Shown piece by piece: positions 43,172 through 51,627 of a stretch of DNA of 64,000 bases. Numbering within the stretch: position 1 is the first letter of the stretch; the number at the start of each line of letters is the position of its first letter. Where the stretch lies: the NCBI GenBank assembly GCA_030693705.1, contig JAUYAB010000008.1, positions 124,001-188,000 of the forward strand, read 5' to 3'. Origin of the DNA: Ignavibacteria bacterium (GTDB taxonomy: Bacteria; Bacteroidota; Ignavibacteria; Ignavibacteriales; Ignavibacteriaceae). A program made the position numbers and the translations under genes. Below the pieces are notes generated by a model. It did no database searches and had not been told where the DNA came from. It saw only the letters and a list, made by a program, of their open reading frames with translations.

Positions 43172-44050
43172 ATGAATATTACAAATAACGGTAACTTAAA
43201 ATTAGCCGTTCAAAAAAAAGGAAGATTGACGGACAAATCGATCGAGCTTTTAAAATTGTGCGGAATTGATATTGAAAATTATGCCGAGCGATTGGTGGTT
43301 TCGTCATCATCGTTCCCGCTTGATTTATTGCTGCTTCGCGATGACGACATTCCTGAATATGTGCAGGACGGCGTCGCGGATATCGGCATCGTTGGAGAAA
43401 ATGTTATTGTGGAAAAGAAAGCAAAAGTTGAACTCTTGCATAAACTCGGTTTCGGCAAATGCAAAATAATGCTTGCCGCGCCGGAGAATCTTCATTTTGA
43501 AAGTTTGCAGGATATTAACAATAAAACCATCGCAACCTCTTATCCGAACATTTTGCGAACATTTTTAGATGAAAACAAATTGACGGCAAAAACAATCGAG
43601 ATCAGCGGCTCCGTTGAAATTGCGCCCGCGCTTGGTGTAGCGGATTTGATTTGCGATATCGTTTCAACCGGAACAACCCTGATGATGAACAAATTGAAAA
43701 AATCATTTACGGTTTTCGAATCGCAAGCCGCTCTAATTTGTTCGGATGTACTTTTAAAAGATGAAAAGAAAAATGAAATTTTAAATGAACTTCTACGCCG
43801 AATCCGCTCTGTTCTAACTGCGCGGAGTTCAAAATATTTGATGATGAATGTACCGATAGAATCGTTAGAGAGGATCGAAAAATTGATTCCCTCAATCAAG
43901 AGTCCGACAATCGTTCCTTTAGCGGATCCGAATATGGTTGCTGTGCATGCGGTTATTCCCTCCGATCTACTCTGGAAAATTGTTGATCAATTAAAGCAGG
44001 AAGGTGCATCGGGAATTTTACTATTGCCAATTGAGAATATGATCTTATGA
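43172..44050 (+). CDS. hisG: ATP phosphoribosyltransferase HisG (long form)
   Basis: HisG condenses ATP and PRPP to phosphoribosyl-ATP, the first committed step of histidine synthesis. The 292 residues indicate the long form with a C-terminal regulatory ACT-like domain (about 215-290), which confers histidine feedback inhibition without HisZ. Motifs are LAVQKKGRLTDKSIELL, GVADIGIVGENVIVE and ADLICDIVSTGTTLMMN, which binds PRPP. The C-terminal part has VPIESLERIEKLIPSIKSPTIVPL. AAAGGAAT at 43159-43166 is the ribosome site. hisD starts in the ATGA overlap at 44047. Confidence 0.97.
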   Translation: MNITNNGNLKLAVQKKGRLTDKSIELLKLCGIDIENYAERLVVSSSSFPLDLLLLRDDDIPEYVQDGVADIGIVGENVIVEKKAKVELLHKLGFGKCKIMLAAPENLHFESLQDINNKTIATSYPNILRTFLDENKLTAKTIEISGSVEIAPALGVADLICDIVSTGTTLMMNKLKKSFTVFESQAALICSDVLLKDEKKNEILNELLRRIRSVLTARSSKYLMMNVPIESLERIEKLIPSIKSPTIVPLADPNMVAVHAVIPSDLLWKIVDQLKQEGASGILLLPIENMIL

Positions 44051-45333
44051 AAATTTTTGAATTAAAGAATTTGAACAAAGAGGAAATTCAATCGCTTGCA
44101 AAGCGTCCGGCAATTGATTTTTCAAATGCGTTCGGAATAGTAAAACCAATGCTCGAAGAGATAAAGCAAAATGGGCTCTTTGCAGCGCTTGCGTACGCAA
44201 AGCAATTGGATAACTTTTCCGGTGAAAACATTCTTGTAAGTGAAGATGATTTTTCTTCTGCAGAAAAAAATCTTTCAAGTGAAATTAAAACGGCAATAAT
44301 AACCGCCGCAGCCAATATTCGCGCTTTCCACGAAAAGCAAATTCCAAATACTTATGAAATAGAAACTATGCCGGGGGTAAAATGTTCTAGAGAATTTCGG
44401 GCAATTGATAATGTTGGTTTGTACATTCCAGGAGGCAGCGCAATTCTTCCCTCTACAATGTTGATGCTTGGAATCCCAGCATCAATTGCGGGTTGCAAGC
44501 GTGTTGTCGCTTGTTCTCCAGCAAAAAACGGAAAAATAAACGATGCGCTTCTTTTCGCGGCAAAGATTTGCGGTGTTAAAGAATTTTATAAACTAGGTGG
44601 TGCGCAGGCGATTGCTTTATTGGCTTACGGGAGCAAAGAAATCAAAAAGGTTGATAAATTTTTCGGTCCGGGAAACCAATTTGTAACTGCTGCAAAATTA
44701 CTTGTAAGTATTGATGTTGACGGTTGCGCGATTGATATGCCAGCCGGTCCAAGTGAAGTTTTGGTTATCGCTGATGAAATGGCAAACGCTGCATTCGTTG
44801 CTTCAGACCTTCTTTCACAAGCCGAACATGGCGCTGATTCTCAAGTGGTGCTTCTTACTTTTTCAAATGTCTTTGCTAAATCCGTTTTAGTCGAGGTTGA
44901 TAAACAACTGCATGACTTACCACGAAAAGAAATTGCAGAACAATCACTTAAAAACTCTTTCATTTTAATTTGTGATAATCTTGAAGAAGCAATATCGTTC
45001 AGCAACAACTATGCACCGGAACATTTAATTCTTCATTTAGAAAACGCTGAAAATTACAGAAACAAAATTAAAAATGCCGGTTCGGTGTTTCTTGGAAAAT
45101 ATTCTCCCGAAAGCGTCGGAGATTACGCAAGCGGGACAAATCATTCGCTGCCGACTTACGGATACGCTAAATCGTTCGGCGGGGTAAGCGTAGAATCATT
45201 TATGAAATCAATTACGTTTCAACAATTAACGAAAGAAGGATTGCAATATATTGCACCAACTGTTATAACCTTAGCAGAGACAGAAATGCTTTCGGCTCAC
45301 AAAAACGCAGTAACCATAAGGCCGAAACAATGA
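44047..45333 (+). CDS. hisD: Histidinol dehydrogenase
   Basis: HisD catalyses the last two steps, oxidising histidinol to histidine with NAD and a zinc ion. The 428 residues match the family. Signatures are NVGLYIPGGSAILPSTMLMLGIPA, FYKLGGAQAIALLAYGS, FFGPGNQFVTAAK, DMPAGPSEVLVIAD and SQAEHGADSQ. The NNYAPEHLIL motif carries the catalytic Glu-His pair. The gene begins 4 bases before the hisG stop and ends overlapping hisC by 4 bases, giving strong translational coupling. Confidence 0.97.
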   Translation: MKIFELKNLNKEEIQSLAKRPAIDFSNAFGIVKPMLEEIKQNGLFAALAYAKQLDNFSGENILVSEDDFSSAEKNLSSEIKTAIITAAANIRAFHEKQIPNTYEIETMPGVKCSREFRAIDNVGLYIPGGSAILPSTMLMLGIPASIAGCKRVVACSPAKNGKINDALLFAAKICGVKEFYKLGGAQAIALLAYGSKEIKKVDKFFGPGNQFVTAAKLLVSIDVDGCAIDMPAGPSEVLVIADEMANAAFVASDLLSQAEHGADSQVVLLTFSNVFAKSVLVEVDKQLHDLPRKEIAEQSLKNSFILICDNLEEAISFSNNYAPEHLILHLENAENYRNKIKNAGSVFLGKYSPESVGDYASGTNHSLPTYGYAKSFGGVSVESFMKSITFQQLTKEGLQYIAPTVITLAETEMLSAHKNAVTIRPKQ

Positions 45334-46391
45334 TAACAAAACTTATCCGCAAGAACATTTTAAAATTGAAACCTTATACTTCGGCGCGTGACTTATACAG
45401 CAACGGCATTTTGCTCGATGCAAATGAAAATAGTTTTGGCTCTTCCTTTCAAGAACTTGAAGAGCTTCATTTAAATCGATATCCCGATCCCCATCAAGTT
45501 GATTTACGAAATGCTGTCTCTAGATTATTAACCATCGACGCTGAAAAACTTTTCTTTGGCGTTGGCTCGGATGAAATTATTGATCTGCTTATCAGGATAT
45601 TTTGCGAGCCGAGAGAAGATCAGGTGATGCTGCTTGAACCGACATACGGAATGTATAAAGTTGCTTGCGATATTAACAACGTTGAAACGGTTTCGCCGCT
45701 GCTTAACGATTCTTTCCAGATCGATTTTGCTGAGGTTGAAAAATACTACTCTGATAAAGTGAAAATTATTTTTGTTTGTTCTCCAAACAATCCAACCGGA
45801 AACTTGTTGAACAAAAACGATATTATACAGTTGTGCAGAAACTACAACTCAATTGTTGTTGTTGACGAAGCTTACATCGATTTCGCACCTGAAGAGACAT
45901 CACTTATAAATGAAGTTGCTAATTATCCAAACTTAGTAGTGATGCGGACCTTCTCAAAGGCTTGGGGACTCGCCGGTGTGCGACTTGGCTATTGCGCCGC
46001 CGATGAAGAAATTATTTCTTATTTATTCAAAGTGAAAGCGCCATATAACATAAATGCGTTAACGCGATACGCTGTTTTAAAATCAATCACAAACGAAGAG
46101 AAAAAGAAGAGCGCTGTTTCCTCAATAGTCAGCGAGCGGCTTCGTGTTGAAATTGAATTGAAAAACATTTTGGCTATAACAAATGTTTATCCTTCGGATG
46201 CAAATTATCTTCTCATTCGTCTACCAAATGCAAAAGAAATCCAAAAGGAACTTGCGGTAAAGGGAATTGTCATTCGCGACAGAAGTTCGCAGCCAACGCT
46301 TTCTAATTGTTTACGCATCACTATCGGAACCAAGGAAGAAAATGACGCATTGCTTGAAAAACTAAAAGACATTTTACCACTTAGACACTAA
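45330..46391 (+). CDS. hisC: Histidinol-phosphate aminotransferase
   Basis: HisC is the PLP-dependent transaminase that converts imidazole-acetol phosphate to histidinol phosphate. The 353 residues include LDANENSFGS, DEIIDLLIRIFCEP, VCSPNNPTGNLL, VVDEAYIDFAPEE and the PLP-Lys in MRTFSKAWGLAGVRLGY. The start overlaps hisD by 4 bases. The last codons (TTA CCA CTT AGA CAC TAA) lie inside the left inverted repeat of the GxxExxY unit that follows, so the last residues of HisC come from the inserted element. Confidence 0.96.
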   Translation: MITKLIRKNILKLKPYTSARDLYSNGILLDANENSFGSSFQELEELHLNRYPDPHQVDLRNAVSRLLTIDAEKLFFGVGSDEIIDLLIRIFCEPREDQVMLLEPTYGMYKVACDINNVETVSPLLNDSFQIDFAEVEKYYSDKVKIIFVCSPNNPTGNLLNKNDIIQLCRNYNSIVVVDEAYIDFAPEETSLINEVANYPNLVVMRTFSKAWGLAGVRLGYCAADEEIISYLFKVKAPYNINALTRYAVLKSITNEEKKKSAVSSIVSERLRVEIELKNILAITNVYPSDANYLLIRLPNAKEIQKELAVKGIVIRDRSSQPTLSNCLRITIGTKEENDALLEKLKDILPLRH

Positions 46392-46870
46392 GAACACAAG
46401 GAACACTAAGAATATGGTAACACAAAAATATATAAATCAAATCGCGTATAAAATTGTTGGGTGCGCAATAGAAGTTCATAAAGAGTTGGGACCAGGGTTG
46501 TTGGAATCGGTTTATGAAGCTTGTCTTTTAGATGAATTAAAATCTCAACAATTAAAAGTCGCTTCACAAATAGTGATTCCAGTCATATACAAAGGAAAAA
46601 ATCTAGGAGCATTTTTAAAACTTGATATACTTGTAGAAGATTTAGTCATAGTCGAGTTAAAAGCTGTTGAGCAAATGATTCCCGTTTATAGAGCTCAGTT
46701 ACTTTCCCATATGAAATTAACAGAAAAACCAAAAGGATTATTAATCAACTTTCATTGCGAAAACATAACAAAACAATTAATTCCATTAGTAAATGAATAT
46801 TTTGCTAATCTTCCCATTGAATAATCAACTTAGTGTTTCTAAGTGAACTAAGTGCCTAAGTGGTAAAAAT
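46371..46870. mobile_element. GxxExxY cassette bounded by imperfect inverted repeats, inside the his operon
   Basis: ATTTTACCACTTAG (start 46371) with a downstream AACACTAAG forms the left arm (46371-46410). The right arm (46830-46870) is its reverse complement with an overall match of roughly 32 of 40 bases, the 14 terminal bases and the inner CACTAAG end being identical. The 500-base unit encloses one gene, 46414-46824. It interrupts the tightly overlapping hisGDC and hisBHAFI gene chain. No transposase is present and no clear target duplication is seen. A solo copy of the repeat is at 37168-37251. Confidence 0.65.
46414..46824 (+). CDS. GxxExxY protein (PD-(D/E)XK-like)
   Basis: The 136-residue protein has the family name motif in GCAIEVHKELGPGLLESVYEACLLDEL (residues 16-42). 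The PD-(D/E)XK-like core is visible in FLKLDILVEDLVIVELKAVEQM, with Asp and the Glu-x-Lys pair of VELKA. Many GxxExxY proteins are annotated but no function is established; nuclease or nucleic-acid binding activity is inferred from the fold. The gene starts 23 bases after the hisC stop and ends 48 bases before hisB, inside inverted repeats. Nothing links it to histidine synthesis, so it is most likely a passenger. Confidence 0.9.
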   Translation: MVTQKYINQIAYKIVGCAIEVHKELGPGLLESVYEACLLDELKSQQLKVASQIVIPVIYKGKNLGAFLKLDILVEDLVIVELKAVEQMIPVYRAQLLSHMKLTEKPKGLLINFHCENITKQLIPLVNEYFANLPIE

Positions 46871-46871
46871 T

Positions 46872-47714
46872 ATGAAAAAAGTAATTCAAATAAATAAAAC
46901 CTATTTCGACCTTTCCAATCCGCTTTCTATCGGCTTGATAGGCGGTTTGCTCAAGCTCTCGAAGCGAGGATTCGTTTTTCAGGTTGATGATAGTTCATTT
47001 CAAATTGAAAAATCTCTCACGCAAATATTTCAGAACGAAAATATTGCTTTCACACCTGAAGCAAAGCGTAAACCCGATTTTGTTATTGCTGATAAAAATT
47101 TTTCAAAAGCGGTAAACGATATTCTTCTTCAACTCCGCTCTGCAAAACAACACCGCAAAACAAAAGAAACCGATATCACCGTTTCACTTTCACTTGACGG
47201 AAAAGGCGAGAGCAACATTTCAACCGGAGTTGGATTTTTCGATCACATGCTTGAACAAATTGCAAAACATGCAAATATAAATCTCGACATAAAAGTTATC
47301 GGTGACCTTCACATCGATGAACATCACACTGTTGAAGATGTCGGCATTACGCTTGGTTCAGCCTTAAGTGAAGCGCTTGGAAACAAAACCGGAATCAAAC
47401 GTTATGGTTTTTATCTCCCGATGGACGATACAATAGCCAAATGTGCACTCGATCTTGGCGGAAGAACATATCTTAATTTCAAATGTAATTTTAAGAGAGA
47501 AAAAGTTGGAGATTTTCCAGTTGAACTAACGGAAGAATTTTTTCGAGGATTAGCTTCCACATTAAAAGCGAATATTTTTCTTCGCGCAAAAGGAAAAAAT
47601 GATCATCACAAAATTGAAGCGCTCTTCAAAGTCTTCGCCAAAGCCTTGAACGAAGCATGTAGAATTGACGAAAGGGCGGAAGGAAGTCTGCCCACAACAA
47701 AAGGATTATTATGA
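46872..47714 (+). CDS. hisB: Imidazoleglycerol-phosphate dehydratase HisB with N-terminal extension
   Basis: HisB dehydrates imidazoleglycerol phosphate. ATG 46872 gives 280 residues; a GTG start at 46860 is possible. The dehydratase domain begins near residue 92 (TDITVSLSLDGKGE) with GVGFFDHMLEQIAKHA, HIDEHHTVEDVGITLG and KGKNDHHKIEALFKVFAKAL, all with the metal-binding His residues intact. The first 91 residues are unusual: monofunctional HisB is normally about 195 residues. This extension has no DxDGT phosphatase motif, but LLKLSKRGFVFQV and the following segment recall the E. coli HisB phosphatase domain weakly. The right repeat of the GxxExxY unit lies just before the start. Confidence 0.93.
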   Translation: MKKVIQINKTYFDLSNPLSIGLIGGLLKLSKRGFVFQVDDSSFQIEKSLTQIFQNENIAFTPEAKRKPDFVIADKNFSKAVNDILLQLRSAKQHRKTKETDITVSLSLDGKGESNISTGVGFFDHMLEQIAKHANINLDIKVIGDLHIDEHHTVEDVGITLGSALSEALGNKTGIKRYGFYLPMDDTIAKCALDLGGRTYLNFKCNFKREKVGDFPVELTEEFFRGLASTLKANIFLRAKGKNDHHKIEALFKVFAKALNEACRIDERAEGSLPTTKGLL

Positions 47715-48298
47715 TCTCAATTATTGATTACGGTGCCGGAAACGTAGCCTCAGTTGCAAATGCACTTGAGACACTGAACGAACCGTTCGTTATCTCGAGT
47801 AATGAAGTAGAAATTTGCCGCGCAGATAAAATTATTTTCCCGGGAGTTGGTGAAGCATCGTTTGCCATAAAGCAGCTTCACATGTTAAATCTTTTTTCAA
47901 TGATGCGGATGATTGGCAAGCCACTGCTTGGCATTTGTCTGGGTATGCAGTTGTTGTGCGATTCGTCTAAGGAAGGAAATGTTTCGTGTCTCGGAATCTT
48001 CCCAACAACGGGGGAGAAATTTGATGAAACGAAAACTAAAGTTCCGCACATGGGCTGGAATAATGTCAACCAAACAAAAGAGAGCAAGCTTTTCAACGGA
48101 ATTACTAACGAGGAGTATTTCTATTTTGCACATTCGTTCTATGTTCCCGTAAACAATTATACGATCGCGACTGCGGAAAACGGAATTGATTTTTCTGCCG
48201 CATTAGAAAAAGAAAATTTTTATGGAGTGCAATTCCATCCGGAAAAATCAGGCGAAGCCGGATTGAAACTATTGGAGAATTTTATAACGCTATGTTAA
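47711..48298 (+). CDS. hisH: Imidazole glycerol phosphate synthase, glutaminase subunit HisH
   Basis: HisH releases ammonia from glutamine and passes it through a tunnel to HisF. The 195 residues are a class I glutamine amidotransferase: IIDYGAGNVASVANAL, IIFPGVGEASFAIKQL, the nucleophile Cys in LGICLGMQLLCD, and the catalytic His-Glu in GVQFHPEKSGEAG. The start is in an ATGA overlap with the hisB stop, and the end overlaps hisA by 7 bases. The partner HisF is two genes downstream. Confidence 0.96.
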   Translation: MISIIDYGAGNVASVANALETLNEPFVISSNEVEICRADKIIFPGVGEASFAIKQLHMLNLFSMMRMIGKPLLGICLGMQLLCDSSKEGNVSCLGIFPTTGEKFDETKTKVPHMGWNNVNQTKESKLFNGITNEEYFYFAHSFYVPVNNYTIATAENGIDFSAALEKENFYGVQFHPEKSGEAGLKLLENFITLC

Positions 48299-49011
48299 TT
48301 ATCCCCGCTATTGATCTGTACGAAAACAAAATCGTTCGTTTAAGAAAAGGTGATTTTAACCAGGTTACATTTTACGAACAAACTCCGCTTGCCAAAGCAA
48401 AAGAATTTGAGCAACACGGATTTGAGTGGCTTCACATTGTTGATCTGCTGGGATCAAAAACCGGAACGATTTCAGTTGATAAAATAATCCGAGAAGTTAA
48501 AAAAGAAACAAAGTTAAATATTGAATTCGGCGGCGGAGTGAGAAACGTGCAAACCGTATCTCAATTGTTTGACATCGGAGTTGATAAAATCATCATCGGT
48601 TCTCTTTCGGTAAAAAACAAAATTGAATTTGAAACAATCGTTAAAAAATATCCTCCGCATAACTTCATCATCGCGGTGGATGCACTTGACGAAAAGCTTG
48701 CGGTTAGCGGTTGGACTGAAGCAACATCTATTTCAGTTTATGATCATATTGAATATTGTTCGCAACTCGGCTTAACTCATTTTCTCTGTACGGACATTTT
48801 TAAAGACGGTATGCTGACAGGAACAAATGTTGAATTGTACAAAAAGATTCTTGTACGTTTTCCAAACATCAATTTAATTGCTTCCGGCGGAATAAAAGAT
48901 TTGGACGATGTGAAAAAAGTAAAAGAGATTGACCCGTACGGTGTTGTTATTGGAAAAGCTATATACGAAAACAAAATTGATTTGAAGGAGCTTGTAGAAC
49001 TTGGTCGCTAA
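48292..49011 (+). CDS. hisA: Phosphoribosylformimino-5-aminoimidazole carboxamide ribotide isomerase HisA
   Basis: HisA opens the ribose ring of ProFAR by an Amadori rearrangement. The 239-residue beta/alpha barrel has the catalytic Asp of IPAIDLYENKIVRLRKGDF near residue 8, the phosphate-binding EFGGGVRN and ASGGIKDLDDV loops, and the second catalytic Asp in the CTDIFKDGMLTGTN block. It starts 7 bases inside hisH and ends 11 bases inside hisF. The PriA dual-function signature cannot be excluded from sequence alone but HisA fits the operon. Confidence 0.95.
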   Translation: MLIIPAIDLYENKIVRLRKGDFNQVTFYEQTPLAKAKEFEQHGFEWLHIVDLLGSKTGTISVDKIIREVKKETKLNIEFGGGVRNVQTVSQLFDIGVDKIIIGSLSVKNKIEFETIVKKYPPHNFIIAVDALDEKLAVSGWTEATSISVYDHIEYCSQLGLTHFLCTDIFKDGMLTGTNVELYKKILVRFPNINLIASGGIKDLDDVKKVKEIDPYGVVIGKAIYENKIDLKELVELGR

Positions 49012-49756
49012 AAGAATTATTCCCTGCCTTGATGTAAAAGACGGCAGAGTCGTTAAAGGCGTAAACTTTATTAATCTAATTGACGCCGGTTCGGCTGTAG
49101 AACTTGCAAAACGCTACTCGGATGAAGGCGCCGATGAATTGGTTTTTCTCGACATCACCGCTTCGGTTGAGAAAAGAAAAACGCTTCTTGAACTTGTAAA
49201 AAAAATTGCAAAAGCGATCCGCATTCCATTTACCGTTGGTGGTGGAATCTCCGAGTTGACCGATATTGAAAAGCTTTTGAAGGCGGGAGCAGATAAAGTT
49301 TCTCTCAATACTTCAATTGTAAAAAATCCAAACTTAATTACAAAAGCGGCGAGACAATTCGGCAGCCAGGCGGTTGTCGCGGCAATTGATGTTAATATTG
49401 TAAACAATGTTTATAAGGTTTTTATCAAAGGTGGAAGAGAAGAAACCGAACTTGAAGGATTATCTTGGTGTAAGAAAGTTGAAGAGCTTGGCGCAGGAGA
49501 AATTCTTTTAACCTCGATGAATAAAGACGGAACAAAAGACGGATACGATGTTGATTTTCTTTCCGAATTAAATGAACTTGTGCGCATTCCGGTAATTGCG
49601 TCCGGTGGTGCAGGAAGCAAGGAACATTTTCTTGAAGCGTTCAGCAAAGCCAGTGTTGACGCATGTCTCGCGGCTTCTCTCTTTCATTTTGATATTTTGA
49701 AAATAAAAGATTTGAAGGAATTTTTACTCGCTAATGGAATTGTGGTCAGGTTATAA
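49001..49756 (+). CDS. hisF: Imidazole glycerol phosphate synthase, cyclase subunit HisF
   Basis: HisF closes the imidazole ring with ammonia from HisH. The start is TTG 49001, behind GAAGGAG at 48984-48990 and overlapping hisA by 11 bases. The 251 residues contain the catalytic Asp of IIPCLDVKDGRVVKGVNF, the second Asp of VVAAIDVNI near residue 129, and phosphate-binding TVGGGIS and ASGGAGS loops. The LLTSMNKDGTKDGYD block is also diagnostic. It ends 20 bases before hisI. Confidence 0.96.
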   Translation: MVAKRIIPCLDVKDGRVVKGVNFINLIDAGSAVELAKRYSDEGADELVFLDITASVEKRKTLLELVKKIAKAIRIPFTVGGGISELTDIEKLLKAGADKVSLNTSIVKNPNLITKAARQFGSQAVVAAIDVNIVNNVYKVFIKGGREETELEGLSWCKKVEELGAGEILLTSMNKDGTKDGYDVDFLSELNELVRIPVIASGGAGSKEHFLEAFSKASVDACLAASLFHFDILKIKDLKEFLLANGIVVRL

Positions 49757-49775
49757 ATTGAAAAGGATTAAGAAT

Positions 49776-50387
49776 ATGAATAAGATTAAGATAGAAGAAA
49801 TAGACTTTGACAAACTTAACGGGTTGATTCCGGCAATTGTAGTTGATGCTTCCACAAAAGATGTGTTGATGCTCGGCTTTATGAATAAAGAGTCCGTTGA
49901 AAAAACTTTAGAAACCACTCTTGTAACTTTTTTTAGCAGAAGCCGTAAAACATTGTGGACTAAAGGTGAAACATCCGGCAACTTTCTCCACGTAGTTGAT
50001 ATGAAACTTGATTGCGATAACGACGCGTTGCTAGTTTATGCAAATCCGGACGGAAACACTTGCCACACAGAAAGTTATTCTTGTTTCAACATTGAAAAAA
50101 GTTCTTCGCTTGATTTTCTCAATCAACTTTTCTCACTCATAAAAAAGAGAAAAGTAGAATTACCCGAAGGTTCATACACTACAAAACTTTTTAAAGACGG
50201 CGCAAACAGGATAATTCAGAAAGTCGGGGAAGAAGCGATAGAAACCGTAATTGCCGCAAAAAACAGAGACAAGCACGAGATCGTTAATGAAGTTTCCGAT
50301 TTGATCTATCATCTTTTTGTTATGCTTGCTGAACAGGAAATAGAATTTGCCGATGTTGTTGATAATCTGAAAAAGAGAATGAAATAA
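49776..50387 (+). CDS. hisI: Bifunctional phosphoribosyl-AMP cyclohydrolase / phosphoribosyl-ATP pyrophosphatase HisIE
   Basis: HisIE hydrolyses PR-ATP and then opens the adenine ring of PR-AMP. ATG 49776 gives 203 residues. The HisI half (about 1-110) has VLMLGFMNKESVEKT, FSRSRKTLWTKGETSGN and the metal-binding DCDNDALLVYANPDGNTCHTES. The HisE half (about 115-203) has SYTTKLFKDGANRIIQKVGEEAIETVIAAKN and EVSDLIYHLFVML. The start region AGGATTAAGAATATGAATAAGATTAAG resembles the dispersed CTTAATCATAATC repeat family, so the N-terminus may have been partly supplied by a repeat. It is the last gene of the operon. Confidence 0.95.
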   Translation: MNKIKIEEIDFDKLNGLIPAIVVDASTKDVLMLGFMNKESVEKTLETTLVTFFSRSRKTLWTKGETSGNFLHVVDMKLDCDNDALLVYANPDGNTCHTESYSCFNIEKSSSLDFLNQLFSLIKKRKVELPEGSYTTKLFKDGANRIIQKVGEEAIETVIAAKNRDKHEIVNEVSDLIYHLFVMLAEQEIEFADVVDNLKKRMK

Positions 50388-50421
50388 TAATTGCCTTCGA
50401 GTTTAATACTCTTAGGTTTTC

Positions 50422-50805
50422 TCAAGACTTAATAAATTTTATAGTTCTTATTGCTTCCAGCGGCATGCGTATTATTTCATCACCTCTTTTGCAATATAAC
50501 TTCGTTTTTACAAAATCAAATTCTTTTTGAACACCGCTTAAGAAGACAACTTTAGCCACGATGGATTTTTCTTTTATAGTCCTGAAAGTAATCGTGGATA
50601 TTTTGTTCAAATGAAGATAAAAATATGTACCCTTTTGTTGAACCGGTAATGCTTGAACTAACTTTCCATTTTTAGTTGAACTCTGACCAATCTGTTCAAA
50701 GCTAATTACCTTGCCATTTTTGCCTAGAATTTCTACTACGGCGGTGGTTTGTCCTGTTTCAAAAAACATTGAAATAATAATAAAAAAGAATAAGAAAATT
50801 TTCAT
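50422..50805 (-). CDS. Small exported protein of unknown function
   Basis: The 127-residue protein has a signal peptide (MKIFLFFFIIISMFFETGQ) and no recognised family. The mature part is strand-rich and basic (AVVEILGKNGKVISFEQIGQSS, YLHLNKISTITFRTIKEKSIVAKVVFLSG, KTKLYCKRGDEIIRMPLEAIRTIKF). It stands alone, convergent with the his operon, and has an AGTGTC-containing upstream region of about 200 bases shared with the divergent slyD. Confidence 0.5.
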   Translation of the reverse strand: MKIFLFFFIIISMFFETGQTTAVVEILGKNGKVISFEQIGQSSTKNGKLVQALPVQQKGTYFYLHLNKISTITFRTIKEKSIVAKVVFLSGVQKEFDFVKTKLYCKRGDEIIRMPLEAIRTIKFIKS

Positions 50806-51030
50806 TTTGACACTCCTGTTTTATTTACAGTATTCAATAACGCATCACTTATGATGAACAAGAATTTCTTCATCAGTAATTTAACAAAAAATGAATTATG
50901 GTAGACGTTTTAAAAATATTTTCATTATGTTCTCGAAAAAGAAAGTGGTAATTTAACAACCAAAATTTTGAAGAATTTCCCCAATCTCATTTCTTCATCA
51001 CTTATTATTTTACACAGAAAGGACTAAACT

Positions 51031-51513
51031 TTGAAACCAAATCAGGTTGTTACCATAAATTATATATTAACGGATTCCGAAGGAGAAATTATCGACTCCA
51101 CATCTGAAGGAAAATCTTTTTCTTTCTTAAGCGGAACGGAACAAATTCTTCCTAAACTTGAAGAAGCCATCGGTGGAATGCTCATCGGCAGCAAAAAGAT
51201 CGTTGCATTAGCCGCAGCAGATGCTTACGGCGAATATTTTGACGACGCTGTTCAAGTGTTGCAGAGAAGCGAATTTCCAAAAGAGATGGAAATTAAAGAA
51301 GGAATGGAATTCGTAACGAGCGCTCCGGACGGAAGCCAAATGCCTTTTGTTATTTCTAAAATTACCGATGAACAAATCACGGTTGATTTTAATCATCCGC
51401 TTGCCGGAGAAGATTTAACTTTTGATGTTGAACTTCTTGACTTACGTGATGCTACCGCAGAAGAATTGTCTCACGGACATGCACACGGCGCGCATGGACA
51501 TCATCATCATTAA
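51031..51513 (+). CDS. FKBP-type peptidyl-prolyl isomerase (SlyD-like)
   Basis: The enzyme catalyses cis-trans isomerisation of prolyl bonds and acts as a folding chaperone. The start is TTG 51031, with AAAGGA seven bases before it; 160 residues. The FKBP domain has VTINYILTDSEGEIIDSTSEGKSFSFLSG and PKLEEAIGGMLIGSKK, with an insert-in-flap domain (about 68-125), and the protein ends in a His-rich tail (HGHAHGAHGHHHH) typical of SlyD. The His tail probably binds nickel or other divalent metals and may link it to metalloenzyme maturation. It is monocistronic. Confidence 0.9.
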   Translation: MKPNQVVTINYILTDSEGEIIDSTSEGKSFSFLSGTEQILPKLEEAIGGMLIGSKKIVALAAADAYGEYFDDAVQVLQRSEFPKEMEIKEGMEFVTSAPDGSQMPFVISKITDEQITVDFNHPLAGEDLTFDVELLDLRDATAEELSHGHAHGAHGHHHH

Positions 51514-51520
51514 TCCTTAA

Positions 51521-51608
51521 ATGAACATTGAATAACGAACATGGAATGCTGAATTTAGAAGTAGAAAATTTCGACGTTCATCATTCCTTGTTCAATATTC
51601 GTAATTCA
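51521..51608. repeat. Imperfect inverted repeat after the slyD-like gene
   Basis: ATGAACATTGAATAACGAACATGGAATGCTG (left, from 51521) faces CGACGTTCATCATTCCTTGTTC and AATATTCGTAATTC (right, to 51608). The arms match imperfectly after reverse complement. It resembles widespread GAACAAGGAATGATGAA-type intergenic repeats; a genome-wide search would confirm its copy number. Confidence 0.6.
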
Positions 51609-51627
51609 AATTGGTTTAATTTGTTTT

